From NCBI GenBank assembly GCA_041686935.1, contig JAWLCW010000015.1, positions 62,001-126,000 on the forward strand: DNA of 64,000 nt. Reading direction: 5' to 3'. Of the stretch, positions 61,001-64,000 are shown piece after piece (position 1 is the first letter of the stretch; each line of letters starts with the position of its first letter). The notes under the pieces were generated by a model. The model had not been told where the DNA came from, did no database searches, and worked only from the letters and a program-made list of their open reading frames with translations. Position numbers and translations under genes: made by a program. Source of the stretch: Mariniphaga sp041686935 (lineage in GTDB: Bacteria > Bacteroidota > Bacteroidia > Bacteroidales > Prolixibacteraceae).

Positions 61001-62926
61001 ATGGTAAAAAAAATAACCAGTCTTGCCGAGTATTTTCAAAAGTACCAGGAAAGTGTTGCCAATCCCGAAGGTTTTTGGGGCGACATTGCAGAAAATTATT
61101 ACTGGCAAAAAAAATGGGACCGCGTTCTCGATTGGAAATTTGAAGGAGAGGGAGCCCCCGATGTAAAATGGTTTGTTAACGGGAAGCTGAACATTACCGA
61201 AAATATTTTCGAACGGAACATGTTCATGCGAAAAGACCAGGTGGCTATAATCTGGGAACCCAACGACCCGAAAGAACCCACAGTAAAATTAACCTACGGT
61301 GAACTTTTTAAAAAAGTAAAACAATTTGCCAACGCACTGAAAAAACTGGGTGTGAAAAAAGGCGACCGGGTGGCTATTTACCTTCCAATGGTTCCCGAGC
61401 TTGCAATAGCTATGCTTGCCTGTGCCCGTATTGGAGCTATCCACTCCATCGTTTTTGCCGGGTTCTCGGCATCTGCCCTGGCCGACAGGATTCACGATGC
61501 CAAATCGAAACTTTTAATCACATCCGACGGAGGATTCAGGGGCACCAAATCCATTCATTTGAAAAACATTGCAGACGAAGCGCTGGAAAGTTGCCCAACT
61601 GTTGAAAAATGCATTGTTTTAAAAAGAACAAATGAAGAACATGTGCATTGGGTTGAAGGTCGTGATATTTGGTGGGACGATGCCATTGCCGGTGTTGACA
61701 CCGAAAACAAAGCTGAAGTAATGGATGCCGAAGATATGCTGTTCATCCTTTACACCTCCGGATCGACCGGAAAACCAAAGGGAGTTGTACACACAACCGC
61801 AGGCTACATGGTTTATGCAGAATATACATTTAAAAACGTGTTCCAGTACAGCGACGGAGACATTTACTGGTGTACTGCCGACATTGGCTGGGTTACCGGA
61901 CACTCCTACATCGTTTACGGCCCTCTGCTTGCAGGAGCAACTACAGTTATGTTTGAAGGAGTTCCAACCTGGCCCGATGCAGGCAGATTCTGGGATATTG
62001 TGGACAAATACAAAGTCAACCAGTTTTATACCGCACCAACTGCAATCCGTGCTTTGGTTGCACAGGGCGACCAGTGGGTTGAAGGACATGACCTTAGTTC
62101 GCTGAAAGTTCTTGGTACTGTTGGCGAACCCATAAACGAAGAAGCCTGGCGCTGGTACCACGACATGATTGGAAAAGGGAAATGCCCCATTGTGGACACC
62201 TGGTGGCAAACCGAAACCGGAGGAATAATGATTACTCCTTTGGCCGGAATTACGCCCACCAAACCTTCGCTTGCCACATTGCCGCTTCCGGGTGTTCAAC
62301 CCATTTTGGTCGATCCGGAAGGAAATGAACTAAAAGGAAATGCAGTGGAAGGTATTCTTTGCATCAAATTTCCCTGGCCGGGCATGTTACGTACAACTTA
62401 CGGTGACCATCACCGCTGCTTTATGACCTATTTTTCAGCTTACAGAGGTTTATACCTCACGGGCGACGGCGCCAAACGCGACGAAGAAGGGTATTACCGG
62501 ATTATTGGCCGTATTGACGATGTAATCAACGTTTCAGGCCACCGCATTGGAACAGCCGAAGTGGAAGACGCCATTAACCAGCACCCGAAAGTGGTTGAAT
62601 CGGCAGTAGTAGGATATCCGCATGAAATAAAAGGTTCCGGAATTTATGCCTACGTAATATGCGAAGATTTAACCGATAAGGAGATGACACACATTGAAGA
62701 CGAAATTCGGGCAACTGTGACCAAATTCATCGGCCCGATTGCCAAACCCGATAAAATTCAGATTGTAAGCGGGCTGCCAAAAACCAGGTCGGGAAAAATC
62801 ATGCGGCGTATTCTTCGCAAAATTGGCGAAGGCGATGCCACCAACCTGGGCGATACCTCAACTCTGCTTGATCCCGGAGTTGTGGAAGAAATCATTAACG
62901 GCGCCAAAGTGGAAGTCAAACGTTAA
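61001..62926 (+). CDS. acs: Acetyl-CoA synthetase, AMP-forming
   Basis: 641 aa, the usual length. It activates acetate with ATP and CoA to acetyl-CoA in the cytoplasm. Domains: N-terminal ACAS_N (LAEYFQKYQESVANPEGFWG), the AMP-binding domain with LYTSGSTGKPKGVVHTTAGY and the VDTWWQTETGG acyl-pocket motif (Trp in WWQTE), GLYLTGDGAKRDEEGYYRII, and a C-terminal lid with GRIDDVINVSGHRIGTAEVE and PKTRSGKIMRR, where the Lys is the usual acetylation-controlled catalytic residue. It lies divergent from ackA, giving a typical pair of low- and high-affinity acetate enzymes, and is followed by a strong terminator. Confidence 0.98.
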   Translation: MVKKITSLAEYFQKYQESVANPEGFWGDIAENYYWQKKWDRVLDWKFEGEGAPDVKWFVNGKLNITENIFERNMFMRKDQVAIIWEPNDPKEPTVKLTYGELFKKVKQFANALKKLGVKKGDRVAIYLPMVPELAIAMLACARIGAIHSIVFAGFSASALADRIHDAKSKLLITSDGGFRGTKSIHLKNIADEALESCPTVEKCIVLKRTNEEHVHWVEGRDIWWDDAIAGVDTENKAEVMDAEDMLFILYTSGSTGKPKGVVHTTAGYMVYAEYTFKNVFQYSDGDIYWCTADIGWVTGHSYIVYGPLLAGATTVMFEGVPTWPDAGRFWDIVDKYKVNQFYTAPTAIRALVAQGDQWVEGHDLSSLKVLGTVGEPINEEAWRWYHDMIGKGKCPIVDTWWQTETGGIMITPLAGITPTKPSLATLPLPGVQPILVDPEGNELKGNAVEGILCIKFPWPGMLRTTYGDHHRCFMTYFSAYRGLYLTGDGAKRDEEGYYRIIGRIDDVINVSGHRIGTAEVEDAINQHPKVVESAVVGYPHEIKGSGIYAYVICEDLTDKEMTHIEDEIRATVTKFIGPIAKPDKIQIVSGLPKTRSGKIMRRILRKIGEGDATNLGDTSTLLDPGVVEEIINGAKVEVKR

Positions 62927-62937
62927 GTTTAATATCT

Positions 62938-62970
62938 AAAAGACATCTTCGTTTCGAAGATGTCTTTTTT
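62938..62970 (+). terminator. Rho-independent terminator after acs
   Basis: A perfect 11-bp stem AGACATCTTCG/CGAAGATGTCT with a 3-nt TTT loop is followed by a run of T. It starts 12 nt after the acs stop, separating acs from the transporter gene. Confidence 0.9.
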
Positions 62971-62999
62971 GTTTTATTTTCAATCAAAAAAACCAAAAT

Positions 63000-64000
63000 A
63001 TGAAAAACCAAAAACCGTTTAACCGTGGATTTGTTGTACTCGGAGCAATCCTTATTCAGCTTGCGCTGGGTGCAATTTATGCTTGGTCGGTTTACACCAA
63101 ACTGCTGGTGGAAGCTGGCTGGAGCAGAGCTGAAACCCAAATGGTATTTTCGGCAGGGTTGGCACTTTTTGCCATAGTTATGGTCATTGCCGGAAGAATG
63201 ATGCCGAAAGTCGGACCAAGAAAGCTTGCTTTTTCAGGAGGAATTGTTTTAGGATTGGGGTACATTCTGGCCGGACTTTTTGGCGCTGAAAATTTCATCA
63301 CCACTTTGTTATTTGTGGGAATTTTGGGGGGAAGCGGAATTGGCCTGGGTTATGTAGTGCCCATTGCAGTTGGCATGCGCTGGTTTCCCGATAAAAAAGG
63401 ACTGATTACCGGACTGGCGGTTGCCGGATTCGGTTTTGGCGCTACAATTTGGATGACCCTTGCCGACAGACTTGGTCCTTTGGGTGGAGGACAACTACTC
63501 ACACATATCGGACTGTCTGGCACATTTATCGCCTATGGAATTGCTTATCTGGTTATTGTTTCAGTGGGAAGCATCTGGATGGTTTTTCCACCGGAAGGCT
63601 GGCAGCCCGAGGGATACAAGCCGCCTGAGGCAACCCGGAAAAATTCGGCGGGCACCATTAATTTTACCAGCGGCGAAATGCTGCGTACCCCGCAATTTTA
63701 TCTCATCCTGGTTACTTTCACATTTGGAGCAGCAGCAGGGTTAATGAGCATCGGGTTAATGCGTCTCTGGCCTCAGGAAGCCCTTACCAAAGCAGGAGTT
63801 TCACCGGAAGCAGCAGGTGCAGCAGCCACACTCGCCATGGCGGTATTTTTTGCGCTGTTCAACGGGCTTGGACGCATTTTGTGGGGCATGATAAGCGATA
63901 AAATAGGAAGAAAAAACTCTATCATTATCATGATGGCAACACAGGGATTGTTTGTAATTCTTTTTCAATGGATGGCCGGTAATGAATATACATTGTACCT
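63000..64000 (+). CDS. MFS transporter of the oxalate:formate antiporter (OFA) type, partial
   Basis: The frame opens at ATG 63000 and stays open to the window edge (333 codons). It begins MKNQKPFNRGFVVLGAILIQ and LALGAIYAWSVYTKLLVEAG, the OFA signature in the first helix, then GWSRAETQMVFSAGLALFAI, RMMPKVGPRKLAFSGG, GLGYVVPIAVGMRWFPDKKG, and the second half starting MLRTPQFYLILVTFTFGAAA with GRILWGMISDKIGRKN between helices 8 and 9. At least nine membrane helices are visible. It is an inner-membrane carrier probably for small organic acids. Its place behind acs suggests acetate or another fermentation acid, but the terminator means separate transcription. The C-terminal helices lie outside the window. 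Confidence 0.92.
   Translation, partial: MKNQKPFNRGFVVLGAILIQLALGAIYAWSVYTKLLVEAGWSRAETQMVFSAGLALFAIVMVIAGRMMPKVGPRKLAFSGGIVLGLGYILAGLFGAENFITTLLFVGILGGSGIGLGYVVPIAVGMRWFPDKKGLITGLAVAGFGFGATIWMTLADRLGPLGGGQLLTHIGLSGTFIAYGIAYLVIVSVGSIWMVFPPEGWQPEGYKPPEATRKNSAGTINFTSGEMLRTPQFYLILVTFTFGAAAGLMSIGLMRLWPQEALTKAGVSPEAAGAAATLAMAVFFALFNGLGRILWGMISDKIGRKNSIIIMMATQGLFVILFQWMAGNEYTLY

Noticed and set aside
61619..62299. 226-codon open frame antisense to acs
   Set aside because: Mirror frame of a highly conserved enzyme.

Overview
The window looks like a marine Bacteroidota (Bacteroidetes) chromosome. The evidence is a SusC/SusD pair, many lipoprotein-type secreted carbohydrate enzymes, one protein with a type IX secretion C-terminal domain, AT-rich start regions without strong Shine-Dalgarno sites, and Ack/Ptb-Buk fermentation genes. 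A Marinilabiliales/Prolixibacteraceae-like organism is a guess from gene style, not something the sequence proves. No rRNA, tRNA or CRISPR array was seen.

Region 1 (about 0.2-50.6 kb) is a very large polysaccharide utilisation locus (PUL). Almost every gene is on the minus strand, so transcription would run from susC (50592) down to the esterase (243). It encodes SusC/SusD; six heparinase II/III-type lyases plus a fragment of a seventh; a PL8-type lyase; two alginate-lyase-superfamily lipoproteins; two BNR_4 propellers of the type found in ulvan lyases; two GH88 unsaturated uronyl hydrolases; a GH78 rhamnosidase; a sulfatase-GH78 fusion; a second sulfatase; a GH106-like enzyme; two GH5-like (clan A) hydrolases, one carrying a T9SS tail; an uncharacterised TIM-barrel-like hydrolase; a sialidase-like propeller; and an esterase. 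Lyases that leave unsaturated uronates, GH88, rhamnosidases and sulfatases together point to a sulfated polysaccharide rich in rhamnose and uronic acid. Ulvan is the best candidate, because the sulfatase-GH78 fusion and BNR_4 lyases are known from ulvan loci. The array is broken by one foreign-looking plus-strand AAA ATPase (4148-5383), which sits between an intact heparinase gene and the orphan 3' end of a diverged paralogue, close to a frameshifted antitoxin-like gene. A REP-associated tyrosine transposase (42497-42937) sits in a dense cluster of REP-like palindromes that fill the intergenic gaps.

Region 2 (50.9-57.3 kb, plus strand) is a compact three-gene unit: an unrecognised 358-aa protein, a CHAT caspase-like protease with a C-terminal zinc ribbon, and a 1225-aa TPR protein. 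The spacing (15 nt, then an 8-nt overlap) indicates an operon. It resembles bacterial caspase-like signalling or conflict modules and is the best candidate here for a poorly described system.

Region 3 (57.3-64 kb) is central carbon metabolism. A minus-strand operon ackA-ptb-buk makes ATP from acyl phosphates. Divergently, acs encodes acetyl-CoA synthetase behind a possible structured leader and is closed by a strong terminator. The last gene, an OFA-type MFS transporter, runs off the window.
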